NCBI RefSeq assembly: GCF_009932475.1
Contig: NZ_BJOV01000005.1
Coordinates: forward strand, 434,001 to 498,000
DNA from: Gordonia spumicola
Lineage (GTDB): Bacteria > Actinomycetota > Actinomycetes > Mycobacteriales > Mycobacteriaceae
Direction: 5' to 3'
DNA length: 64,000 nt
Below are positions 43,282 through 51,137 of the stretch, one piece after another (within the stretch, counting starts at the first letter, position 1; each line of letters begins with the position of its first letter). The notes beneath the pieces are model-generated. The model saw nothing but the letters and a program-made list of their open reading frames with translations, had not been told where the DNA came from and ran no database searches. Both the position numbers and the translations under genes were made by a program.

Positions 43282-44508
43282 GTGGCGAACACAGCGAAGC
43301 ACGCACCCGGGGATGACTCGATCGACGAGGTGACCCCGAAGCGACAGGCTGACGGGGTGTGGATGATCCGTTGGATGTGGTGGCCGTACGACGGCGGACC
43401 GCCCAGAAAGCAGCGACACCAGGGGAATACCGCTGGTGAGGCACGCGCCAAGGCTCGCGCCAAGCTCGCCGAGCTGAAGGCCGGAACCACCGGCGGCCGA
43501 TGGACCAAGGCGTCGAAGCTCAGCGACTACATCGAACAGGTGGTGCGGCCCGCCGTCGCCGGATCGTCGAAGCTCAGCGACAGCAGTAAAGCCCTGTATG
43601 GCAGGTCGCTCAACCAGCTCGACGCCGAACTCGGCAAGCTCGCGATCGCCAAGGCTATCGAGTTCCGCGTCGCAGAGGGGGCGCTGCTGGCGATCGCCGA
43701 GCGGAGCGGGTCGTCGTCAGCGAAGACGGCGCGAAATGTGCTGAACCGCTGGGTGTTTGGGCAGATGAAGCGCGATCGGTTGATCGTGCAAAGTCCGCTT
43801 GCCGACATGGACATCGACCTCGGCACCAACAAGACGACGACGAAGACGGCGAACGATGTGGCCCTCGCCGAAGCCGACTACGACCGCCTGCTCGACCATC
43901 TGCTCGCGTTCGACGCCGACGCCGTCGAGCTACCGCCGCGCAGCAGGGCAGCCGCCCGCGAGAAGATCCGGGGTGCCGTGGACATCACGCTGCTGTTGAT
44001 GACAACGGGGATGCGACTCGGATCGGCCCGCCAGATCGAGCCGCATGAGGTGATCGACAACGCCAGCGGGGGCGTGAACGTGGTCGTCCCCGCCGCCAAG
44101 TTGAAGGGGGAGCGGAAGCGGCCGATCACGTTCACCGTCCTCGACGATCGCGTCGCCGAACGGGTGAAGGCGCTGAGGAAGGACACCCCGGCCGGTTCCT
44201 ACATACTCGGTGCGCCCGCTGACAAGGCAAAACTGTGGGACCGACGGAATTGCACCCGCGAGATCGAGCGGCTGTACGTGTCCCTGGCGGACGAGTTGGG
44301 GATCAAGGAGTTGCGAAGTGACATTCGTTCGCACGGATGGCGAACCACGCTCAACACGCTGTACTACCACCTACCCGCCCACGTGCGCGCCGAGTGGTTC
44401 GGTCACACCGAGGCGGTCAACGCTGCCCACTACGTCGCCGCCGAGGTCGACCTGTCGCCGATGGTCGCCGCCGCCAAGGAACGGCGGCTGCGCGTCGTCG
44501 GAGAGTAG
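43282..44508 (+). CDS. int: Tyrosine-family integrase
   Basis: A 408-residue site-specific recombinase that integrates the element into tRNA-Lys. An N-terminal arm-binding region (DGVWMIRWMWWPYDGGPPRK) and a core-binding SAM-like domain precede the catalytic domain with TGMRLGSARQIEP (Arg I), KLKGERKRPI (Lys), RSHGWRTTLN (H-x-x-R), WFGHTEAVNAAHY (His, then catalytic Tyr). GTG 43282 is the start. The stop is one base from the right arm site, and the att repeat is 143 bp further on. Confidence 0.93.
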   Translation: MANTAKHAPGDDSIDEVTPKRQADGVWMIRWMWWPYDGGPPRKQRHQGNTAGEARAKARAKLAELKAGTTGGRWTKASKLSDYIEQVVRPAVAGSSKLSDSSKALYGRSLNQLDAELGKLAIAKAIEFRVAEGALLAIAERSGSSSAKTARNVLNRWVFGQMKRDRLIVQSPLADMDIDLGTNKTTTKTANDVALAEADYDRLLDHLLAFDADAVELPPRSRAAAREKIRGAVDITLLLMTTGMRLGSARQIEPHEVIDNASGGVNVVVPAAKLKGERKRPITFTVLDDRVAERVKALRKDTPAGSYILGAPADKAKLWDRRNCTREIERLYVSLADELGIKELRSDIRSHGWRTTLNTLYYHLPAHVRAEWFGHTEAVNAAHYVAAEVDLSPMVAAAKERRLRVVGE

Positions 44509-44509
44509 C

Positions 44510-44533
44510 TACTCCCGTATCTACTCCCTAATG
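44510..44533 (+). repeat. Putative integrase arm site, right
   Basis: TACTCCCGTATCTACTCCCT then AATG, a near copy of 37993-38016. The 309-bp stretch 44509-44817 holds this site, TGCGGG repeats near 44540-44575, the right att copy and a terminator; no gene is seen. Confidence 0.6.
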
Positions 44534-44651
44534 CCGGGACACTGCGGGAAACTACCAGGTCGCTGCGGGGCGCTAAAGAGCACACCCGGGACGCTATGAA
44601 CAGGCACTACCCGTTCTTGACCAGGGGATTCGTCGCTAGTATTGGGCACAC

Positions 44652-44687
44652 TCAGCGGGTTCGGGGTTCGAGTCCCTGATGGCGCAC
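44652..44687 (+). repeat. att direct repeat, right copy (tRNA-Lys 3' half only)
   Basis: Identical to 37900-37935. The upstream bases do not complete a tRNA, so this is a remnant, not a gene. Confidence 0.95.
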
Positions 44688-44696
44688 CACAACACC

Positions 44697-44738
44697 AGGT
44701 CAGGCCCCTGCCGGAGAAATCCGGCAGGGGCCTGACCT
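44697..44738 (+). terminator. Strong hairpin terminator, original tRNA-Lys terminator
   Basis: AGGTCAGGCCCCTGCCGG (44697-44714) and CCGGCAGGGGCCTGACCT (44721-44738) form a perfect 18-bp stem with loop AGAAAT, followed by CTTTGG. Lying outside the att boundary, it probably ended the tRNA-Lys transcript before the element arrived. Confidence 0.88.
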
Positions 44739-44817
44739 CTTTGGTTGACCCGCACGAGTCGAGAAGTCCATCGGTGTCGAGCGCGCTCTGTCGGGCCCGC
44801 AGGCTACCGTTGACGCT

Positions 44818-45648
44818 ATGACTGCTGCGGCCGGCATCGGCACACTGTTCGACGCCGACGAGGTGATCGAACCTCCCAAGCGACGTTCGGCCGCTCTCCG
44901 GTACCCGGGCAGCAAGTGGTCGCTGGCCGGCGAGATCGTCAGCCACTTCGGCGAGCACTATCACTACATAGAGCCCTACTTCGGTTCCGGCGCAGTGTTC
45001 TTCACCAAGGGGCCGAGCGGGCACGAGTTGATCAACGACAGTCACAGTCTCGTCGTCAACTTCTTCCGAGTCTTGCGCGACCGGACCGACGAACTGCTGT
45101 TCGCACTGGAGACGACCCCGTGGAGCCGTGAGGAGTACGACCAGAGTCACCTGGTCACCGGCGACGAGTTGGAGGATGCCCGTCGCTTCGTGACGAGGAT
45201 CTGGCAAGCCCACGCCTCGGACTTGGCGAAGAAGACCGGATGGAAGAACCGCGGTTCACGCCAGCGCGCCGGCGGCATGTCGCTGCGCTGGCAGAAGGTT
45301 CCGAAGGAGCTCTCCGAGCTGGCGATGCGCCTCAAGGACGCCGAGATCGAGAACCGGCCGGCAATCGAGGTCATCCGTCGATTCGCCACTGCCGACACCT
45401 TGATCTACGCTGATCCGCCCTATCTGATGGAGACTCGCACGCAGAAGATGTACGCCAGCGAGATGTCCGTCGAGGACCACGTGGAGATGCTCGACGCCCT
45501 GGTCGCCCATCCTGGGCCGGTCGTCATCTCCGGCTACGCCAACCGCCTCTACGACGAGAAGCTCGTCGGCTGGAAGAAGGTTCTGGTGAAGCCGCCCAAA
45601 GTGGAGAAGGCGGCCCAGCGCATGGAAGTGCTCTGGATCAACGAATAG
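44818..45648 (+). CDS. D12-class adenine-specific DNA methyltransferase
   Basis: A 276-residue N6-adenine methyltransferase of the Dam/DpnM class. Motif order fits: RYPGSKW (motif X, SAM tail), IEPYFGSGAVFF (motif I, SAM binding, near residue 50) and the catalytic YADPPYL (DPPY, near 200). It would protect a recognition site, not deducible here, against a cognate nuclease. The ATG at 44818 lies 80 bp past the terminator. It is convergent, 9 bp apart, with the gene at 45658, the likely restriction enzyme. The pair sits directly beside the tRNA-Lys element, a spot that tends to gather acquired DNA. Confidence 0.92.
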   Translation: MTAAAGIGTLFDADEVIEPPKRRSAALRYPGSKWSLAGEIVSHFGEHYHYIEPYFGSGAVFFTKGPSGHELINDSHSLVVNFFRVLRDRTDELLFALETTPWSREEYDQSHLVTGDELEDARRFVTRIWQAHASDLAKKTGWKNRGSRQRAGGMSLRWQKVPKELSELAMRLKDAEIENRPAIEVIRRFATADTLIYADPPYLMETRTQKMYASEMSVEDHVEMLDALVAHPGPVVISGYANRLYDEKLVGWKKVLVKPPKVEKAAQRMEVLWINE

Positions 45649-45657
45649 CCCCCCGGT

Positions 45658-46470
45658 TCATTCGGGTCGGGCGCGATCGAGTTCGCCCCAGAGGTTCGGC
45701 CAGTACTCCTCGGCCTTGGCTTGCAGGTCGTGGACCGGGGCGACCTCCAGCTCGAACCGAACGCTGCTCCACTCCTCCCAGCCCTTCGGCGGGTAGAACT
45801 TCAGCTGTCCGCCCGACCGCGCGTACCACTGCCACAAGCGGAGCGGTCCGCTGTCGGTGTCGATGTACCCGGCGACCGACGAGGGGTCACCCTCCTCCGC
45901 GTTCTTGCCCTCCACACGCCAATCGATGGCAGCCGGGTCCACCGCGTGCACGATGTCCATGCCGAAGCTGATGATCTGGAACTCTCGCCACGCCTTGTCG
46001 TGGGTGAGCAGCAGGTACTTGCTGGCGTCGACGTCGAACTCGCGCCGGACTGCCTCGTGCCACGACTTGACGGTTCCGACCAGGATCGGGCCGGCCTTCT
46101 CCGGCGACGTCCGCCAGTCGACGCCCCGGTTCTCAATGGCAGCGGTCAAGTACTTGGCCGAGTTCGACAGCTCCATGAACCAGCAGTTGCTCTTGGCCGA
46201 TGCCTCGGACGCCATCTTGCAGGACACGCCCCACGGCAGACGGTCGGGACCACCGGGCGCCACGACGTCGAAGATGTGCTTGCTCTCATTGGTCGTGCCG
46301 CCGAGCACGATCGCGGTGACGCGCTCGAAGCCGAGATAGTCGGGCATCGACCCGTCGACATTCTTGACTCGCTGACCGGATCCGTCGCGAAAGGTGCTGA
46401 GCAGAAGGCGCATCCGTTCGATCTCGGTCGGATTGAGTTCGCGGTCCCGGACCGCCCGCGTGTTGTTCAC
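45658..46470 (-). CDS. Probable type II restriction endonuclease
   Basis: A 270-residue soluble protein whose family I do not recognise. Restriction function is inferred from its tail-to-tail position with the DNA methyltransferase, its size, and a possible PD-(D/E)XK core in HIFDVVAPGGPDRLPWGVSC then KM, where D is followed by S-x-K in place of the usual E-x-K. Other conserved-looking stretches are VDWRTSPEKAGPILVGTVKS and WQWYARSGGQLKFYPPKGWE, the last rich in aromatic residues. GTG 46470 is the best start; the frame further up is low-complexity antisense of the next gene. It could also be an accessory protein of the methyltransferase. Confidence 0.6.
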   Translation of the reverse strand: MNNTRAVRDRELNPTEIERMRLLLSTFRDGSGQRVKNVDGSMPDYLGFERVTAIVLGGTTNESKHIFDVVAPGGPDRLPWGVSCKMASEASAKSNCWFMELSNSAKYLTAAIENRGVDWRTSPEKAGPILVGTVKSWHEAVRREFDVDASKYLLLTHDKAWREFQIISFGMDIVHAVDPAAIDWRVEGKNAEEGDPSSVAGYIDTDSGPLRLWQWYARSGGQLKFYPPKGWEEWSSVRFELEVAPVHDLQAKAEEYWPNLWGELDRARPE

Positions 46471-46597
46471 GCCTAGCAAGGTAGCCCTGATGTCCGGAAA
46501 GGGGTTCGCATTCTCGGGTCGTGCCTCGAATGGTTGTCGACCGATCGGGCGACCCCGGGGTGAGTGTGGTCGGCGCCACCGGGTATCAGTTACAGGC

Positions 46598-47065
46598 GTG
46601 AACGCGCCACAGCAGCCGACCGGTCCCCAGTACCCGCAGGCCCAGCATCCGCAAGCCCAGTACCCCCAGGCCCAGTACTCCCAGCCGCAGTATCCGCAGG
46701 GATACATCGACCTCACCATCCAGGGGAGCGTGATGACGTCGAACATGATCACGCCCGACGTGGTGATCAACGGGTACCGGATCCCGACGTCGTACGGATA
46801 CCAGCAGGTGCCGATGCAGCCGGGGCCGGTGCACATCGAGGCGTACGCCCAGTGGATGCGGCGGTACGGTCAGGCGTCGATGGACTTCACCATCGCGCCG
46901 GGACAGCGGGTGCCGGTGTTCTACGCGGCGCCGATGCACCAGTTCACCACGGGTTCGATGGGGCACGAGAAGCAGAAGCGGAAGGGGCTCGCGGCCTTCC
47001 TCGGCATCATGGCGCTCATCATCGTGCCTGTCGTGCTGATGCTCGTCGTGGCCGTGTCCCTCTGA
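46598..47065 (+). CDS. Small membrane protein with Pro/Gln/Tyr-rich N-terminus
   Basis: A 155-residue protein: a low-complexity head built from YPQAQ units (residues about 10-38), a globular part (DLTIQGSVMTSNMITPDVVI, then VHIEAYAQWMRRYGQ) and a C-terminal membrane anchor (AAFLGIMALIIVPVVLMLVV). Such Q/P/Y-rich heads are common in actinobacterial membrane proteins. No family is recognised. The GTG at 46598 avoids the antisense-like upstream frame. The GT87 gene begins 25 bp later and may be co-transcribed. Confidence 0.7.
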   Translation: MNAPQQPTGPQYPQAQHPQAQYPQAQYSQPQYPQGYIDLTIQGSVMTSNMITPDVVINGYRIPTSYGYQQVPMQPGPVHIEAYAQWMRRYGQASMDFTIAPGQRVPVFYAAPMHQFTTGSMGHEKQKRKGLAAFLGIMALIIVPVVLMLVVAVSL

Positions 47066-47090
47066 CCCGACCGGTGGCTAGTGTGTAGAG

Positions 47091-48329
47091 GTGTCGGATC
47101 GTGTGAAGGACGAGGTGACCCGGACCGACGCGGTTCGGGCGACTGCGAGACTCGCGTTCGCGGCGGCCGTCGTCATCGCGGTGGCGGTCCAGGTGCCGGG
47201 CCTGGCCGGTGCGCAGTGGTCCTTGTTCGACACCCGGATCTACCTGGACGGCGGGCACGCTGTGCTCACCGATCCGTCGTCGTTGTACGTCACCCGCTGG
47301 CAGGGCGGTTTCTGGTTCACCTACCCGCCGTTCGCGGCCGTGGTCTTCGGCGTCCTCGACCTGCTGCCCGCGACGGTGGCGACCGGCCTGCTCACGTTCG
47401 GGACGGTCCTGGCGTCGGCGCGGACCGGACTGCTCGTGTCGCGCGGGCTCGTCGACCGGGTCGGCGCGCCGTGGGCGTCGGCCCATCGGGACGCGGTGGC
47501 GTTCGTCGCCGCGGCGGCCCTGCTGATGCTGTCGATCGTGTCCGAGCCGGTACGCGGCACGATCGGGTTCGGGCAGGTCAACGTGATCCTGGCGTGGCTC
47601 GTCGTCGAAGACTTCCTGGGTTGGGGCTCCAAGCGTCCGTGGCGGGCCGGCGTCCTCACGGGGGTGGCCGCGGGGATCAAGATCACGCCCGCGCTGCTGC
47701 TGATTCCCCGGCTGTTCGTGGGCGACTGGCGCGGCGCCCGCAACGGGGTGCTGGCCGGTGTCGCGACCGTCGTACTGAGCGCATCCGTCACGTGGACGCA
47801 GACGTGGGACTACTACACGCGCTGGCTGTGGGACACCACGCGGCCGGGCGACCCGTGGTACGCGTGGAACCAGTCGCTCGTCGGCACGGCCTATCGCGTG
47901 GCGGGAATGGACGGTGCGTCCGTCCTCCGGTGGTTGCTGGTCGGTGTCGCCGTCGTCGCGGGCATGTACGTCACGACGGCGGCCCTGCGCGGCGGCGACC
48001 GAGTGGGGGCCGTGGTGCTCGGCTCGTTGACGATCTATCTCGTCAGTCCGATCACCTGGTATCACCATCTCGTCCTGATCCCCGCGCTGCTCGCATGGTT
48101 GGTCGCGATCGACGCGACCTGGCCGCGGCCCTGGCGCATCCTGATCCGGATCCCGGCCGCGGTGCTCGTCGTCAGCGCGATCACGGGTCTGTGCAAGACG
48201 GTGCCGAGCGGCGGGGGAGCGGAGCTGTCGTACTCTCCCTGGGAGTTTGCACTCGTCGACGCGGTGCCCCTGGCCGGGTTGTGCCTGCTCGTGGTGATGG
48301 CCGGGGCCCGAATCTCAACCCGTGGTTGA
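47091..48329 (+). CDS. GT87-family polyprenyl-phosphomannose-dependent mannosyltransferase
   Basis: A 412-residue integral membrane glycosyltransferase of the GT-C fold, about ten to eleven membrane segments. FDTRIYLDGGHAVLTDPSSL carries the acidic residue of the first external loop, and GFWFTYPPFAAVVFGVLDLL and GFGQVNVILAWLVV are characteristic of GT87 (DUF2029). Members add alpha-1,2 mannose to phosphatidylinositol mannosides, lipomannan or arabinomannan from lipid-linked mannose, outside the membrane. Which product this one makes cannot be told. The GTG start is at 47091. Confidence 0.85.
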   Translation: MSDRVKDEVTRTDAVRATARLAFAAAVVIAVAVQVPGLAGAQWSLFDTRIYLDGGHAVLTDPSSLYVTRWQGGFWFTYPPFAAVVFGVLDLLPATVATGLLTFGTVLASARTGLLVSRGLVDRVGAPWASAHRDAVAFVAAAALLMLSIVSEPVRGTIGFGQVNVILAWLVVEDFLGWGSKRPWRAGVLTGVAAGIKITPALLLIPRLFVGDWRGARNGVLAGVATVVLSASVTWTQTWDYYTRWLWDTTRPGDPWYAWNQSLVGTAYRVAGMDGASVLRWLLVGVAVVAGMYVTTAALRGGDRVGAVVLGSLTIYLVSPITWYHHLVLIPALLAWLVAIDATWPRPWRILIRIPAAVLVVSAITGLCKTVPSGGGAELSYSPWEFALVDAVPLAGLCLLVVMAGARISTRG

Positions 48330-48549
48330 TACCGTTCCGTCGTTCGGATGAATGTTCCGTGTCGTGATTCTCGCCGGTGTCCGGGGTGCGGATCGGACGG
48401 CGCCGAGCCCCTCTCGAGGGCATTCATGCGCAAGAAACCATGAATGACCTGCGGCGACGTCAGGTGTCGTCCAAAGCGCGGTGCGGGGACCAGCCCGGAG
48501 TGCGGTGAGTCACGCGGCGTCGGATATGCGAAACGTGGTGAGCGTCTCG

Positions 48550-48555
48550 TACAAT
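48550..48555 (+). promoter_or_regulatory. Candidate -10 element for the L,D-transpeptidase gene
   Basis: TACAAT, a good sigma-A -10, lies 53 bp before the ATG; no clear -35 is seen. The rest of 48330-48608 shows no gene. Confidence 0.45.
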
Positions 48556-48608
48556 CTAGAAAACGGAATCACGGTCCGTTTACGGATTTACACAGTTTTG
48601 GGAGCAAG

Positions 48609-49871
48609 ATGGGCATCACTCGGAGCGGCGTGCGCCGACCCGGCGTCAAAGCGGCCTCCGTCGTCGCGCTGATGGTCGCGGCGATCGCATTCCTGTCGGC
48701 ATGCAGCAGCGTCACCGGATACAGCGGCGACGTGCGCGGCAACGGCGAGTTCGGCGACATGATCAAGCCGGCTATCTCGGTCACCGACGAGTCGGGCAAG
48801 CTGCTCTCCAGCTCGTCCACCGACAATCCCGACACCGACATGTCGAAGAGCAACGTCGGCGTCCAGCCGGGCCGACCCGTCGTGGTCAAGGCCAGCGAGG
48901 GAGCCATCTCCGACGTTCGCATCAAGAAGAACAGCGGTGGCTACATCAAGGGCAACCTGAGCGACGACGGGACCACCTGGACCAGCGCGGAGCCGTTCGG
49001 CTACGGCTCGACGTACACGGTGGAGGCCAAGGCCGTCGGTGTCGGCGGAACCACCACCAACACGACCAAGTTCACGACGCGCGCTCCCGAGAGCAAGACC
49101 GCCGCGTACATCAGCCCGCCGGACGGTGAGACCGTCGGCGTCGCGCAGACCGTCGGCGTCCGTTTCGACGAGTCGATCTCGGACCGCAAGGCCGCGCAGG
49201 ACGCCATCAAGATCACCGCGAACCCGTCGGTGGAGGGCGCCTTCTACTGGATCAGCGACCAGGAAGTCCGCTGGCGTCCGGAGAACTACTGGAAGCCCGG
49301 CACCAAGGTCAGCGTGAAGGTCGACATCTTCGGCATCGATCTCGGCAAGGGCATGTTCGGCGAGTCGAACGAGTCGTCGAGCTTCAAGGTCGGCCGCGAC
49401 CTGGAACTGTTCGCCGACGACAACACGAAGATGGTGACGGTCAAGAAGAACGGCAAGGTCATCCGCACCATGCCGACGTCGATGGGCAAGGACTCGACGC
49501 CCACCAACAACGGCATCTACATGATCGGCGACCGCCTCGACAACATCATCATGGACTCGTCCACGTACGGCGTCCCGTCGACCTCGGCCGAGGGCTACCG
49601 CACGCCGGTCGACTACGCCACGCAGATGTCCTACAGCGGCATCTACCTGCACTCGGCACCGTGGTCGGTGTGGGCGCAGGGCAACACGAACACGAGCCAC
49701 GGCTGCCTCAACCTGAGTCCGGACGACGCGCTCTGGGTGGTGCGCAACACGCTCCGAGGCGACCCGGTCACGGTCAAGAACACGGTCGGCGACCCGCTGC
49801 CGGGCACGGACGGCCTCGGTGACTGGAACATTCCGTGGTCGACGTGGAAGAAGGGCAACGCCAACGACTAG
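48609..49871 (+). CDS. L,D-transpeptidase lipoprotein (LdtMt2-like)
   Basis: A 420-residue cell-wall enzyme that makes 3-3 cross-links between peptidoglycan stems and resists most beta-lactams. A lipoprotein signal with FLSAC (lipid cysteine C32) tethers it outside the membrane. Two Ig-like domains (about 55-165 and 165-290) precede the YkuD catalytic domain with IYLHSAPW (His near 348) and SHGCLN (catalytic C366), then the C-terminal subdomain ending PWSTWKKGN. The layout matches LdtMt2. ATG 48609 has GGAGCAAG just upstream; the longer frame is rejected because it buries the signal. Confidence 0.95.
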   Translation: MGITRSGVRRPGVKAASVVALMVAAIAFLSACSSVTGYSGDVRGNGEFGDMIKPAISVTDESGKLLSSSSTDNPDTDMSKSNVGVQPGRPVVVKASEGAISDVRIKKNSGGYIKGNLSDDGTTWTSAEPFGYGSTYTVEAKAVGVGGTTTNTTKFTTRAPESKTAAYISPPDGETVGVAQTVGVRFDESISDRKAAQDAIKITANPSVEGAFYWISDQEVRWRPENYWKPGTKVSVKVDIFGIDLGKGMFGESNESSSFKVGRDLELFADDNTKMVTVKKNGKVIRTMPTSMGKDSTPTNNGIYMIGDRLDNIIMDSSTYGVPSTSAEGYRTPVDYATQMSYSGIYLHSAPWSVWAQGNTNTSHGCLNLSPDDALWVVRNTLRGDPVTVKNTVGDPLPGTDGLGDWNIPWSTWKKGNAND

Positions 49872-49904
49872 CCCGTCGTTGTGACGAGTCTCCGAACTCC
49901 GATG

Positions 49905-49933
49905 AGGTCCGGTGGGGTATCCCCACCGGACCT
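49905..49933 (+). terminator. Terminator hairpin after the L,D-transpeptidase gene
   Basis: AGGTCCGGTGGGG (49905-49917) and CCCCACCGGACCT (49921-49933) make a 13-bp perfect stem with a TAT loop, followed by TGTCATT. Confidence 0.9.
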
Positions 49934-49987
49934 TGTCATTGGTCGGTGTTACGATCGCGGCGATCAAAAAAATCACCGAAGATTGGT

Positions 49988-51136
49988 ATGAACACCATGG
50001 CTCGTCCGTCCTGGGAAACCGAGGATCTGTCCGCCCTTCGCGAGATGGCGCGTGCGTTCTGCGAGAAGGAAGTGGCGCCCAACACCGAGCGCTACATCGA
50101 GCAGCACCACGTCGACCGCGACCTGTGGAACAAGGCCGGTGAACTCGGCCTCCTGTGCATGTCGATCCCCGAGGAGTACGGCGGTGGCGGCGGCACGTTC
50201 GCTCACGAGGCCGTCCTCATCGAAGAGCAGGCACGCGTCGTCGACTCCGCCTGGGGGCAGAGCCTGCACAACGGCATCGTCGCCCATTACATCCTCGCCT
50301 ACGGATCCGAGGAGCAGAAGAAGACCTGGCTGCCCAAGATGGCGTCCGGCGAGGTCGTCGGCGCGATCGCGATGACCGAGCCCGGCACCGGCTCGGACCT
50401 GCAGAACATCAAGACCAAGGCGGTCAAGGACGGCGACGACTACGTCATCGACGGTTCGAAGACCTTCATCACCAACGGCGGCCAGGCCGACCTGGTGATC
50501 GTCGTCGTCAAGACCGACACCTCCGAGGGCGCCAAGGGCATCTCCCTGGTGCTTGTCGAGACCGAGCGTGACGGCTTCAGCCGCGGCCGCATCCTCGACA
50601 AGGTCGGCATGCGCGGCCAGGACACGGCCGAACTCAACTTCTCCGGCGTCCGGATCCCGCAGTCGAACCTGCTCGGCGACTCCGAGGGCCTCGGCTTCAT
50701 CCAGCTGATGACGCAGCTCCCGCAGGAACGCCTCATCATCGCCGTCGCATCGGTGGCCGGCATGGAGGTCGCGCTCGAGAAGACCCTCGCCTACACCAAG
50801 GAGCGCACCGCGTTCGGCAAGCCCGTCTTCGCCTTCCAGAACACGAAGTTCAAGCTCGCCGAGGTCGCGACCGAAGCGCACGTGGCGCGCGTCTTCCTCG
50901 ACGACTGCATGGAGAAGCACCTGCGCGGGCAGCTGGACATCCCCACCGTGGCGATGGCGAAGTGGTGGACCACCGAGCGCGCCATGCAGGTGGCCGACAC
51001 CTGCCTGCAGTTGTTCGGCGGCTACGGCTACATGAACGAGTACCCGATCGCGCGCATGTGGGCCGACAACCGCGTCCAGATGATCTACGGCGGCACGAAC
51101 GAGATCATGAAGGAGATCATCTCCCGCGCGCTGTGA
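49988..51136 (+). CDS. Acyl-CoA dehydrogenase
   Basis: A 382-residue FAD enzyme performing the first oxidation of fatty or branched acyl-CoA. Seen: IAMTEPGTGSDLQNIKTKAV (FAD and substrate loop, near 128), DYVIDGSKTFITNGGQADL, RTAFGKPVFAFQNTKF and the end MIYGGTNEIMKEIISRAL, whose E after TN is the usual catalytic base position. Length is normal. Either ATG 49988 or 49997 may be the start. It stands alone behind a terminator and 1 bp from the convergent PLP-enzyme gene. Confidence 0.93.
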   Translation: MNTMARPSWETEDLSALREMARAFCEKEVAPNTERYIEQHHVDRDLWNKAGELGLLCMSIPEEYGGGGGTFAHEAVLIEEQARVVDSAWGQSLHNGIVAHYILAYGSEEQKKTWLPKMASGEVVGAIAMTEPGTGSDLQNIKTKAVKDGDDYVIDGSKTFITNGGQADLVIVVVKTDTSEGAKGISLVLVETERDGFSRGRILDKVGMRGQDTAELNFSGVRIPQSNLLGDSEGLGFIQLMTQLPQERLIIAVASVAGMEVALEKTLAYTKERTAFGKPVFAFQNTKFKLAEVATEAHVARVFLDDCMEKHLRGQLDIPTVAMAKWWTTERAMQVADTCLQLFGGYGYMNEYPIARMWADNRVQMIYGGTNEIMKEIISRAL

Positions 51137-51137
51137 G

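Noticed and set aside
44652..44687. A second tRNA-Lys
   Set aside because: Only the 3' half is present; the upstream bases cannot form the acceptor, D or anticodon arms.
46615..46700. Short periodic repeats that could suggest a CRISPR array
   Set aside because: The period is 12-15 bases, without spacers, and encodes YPQAQ units in a plausible protein.
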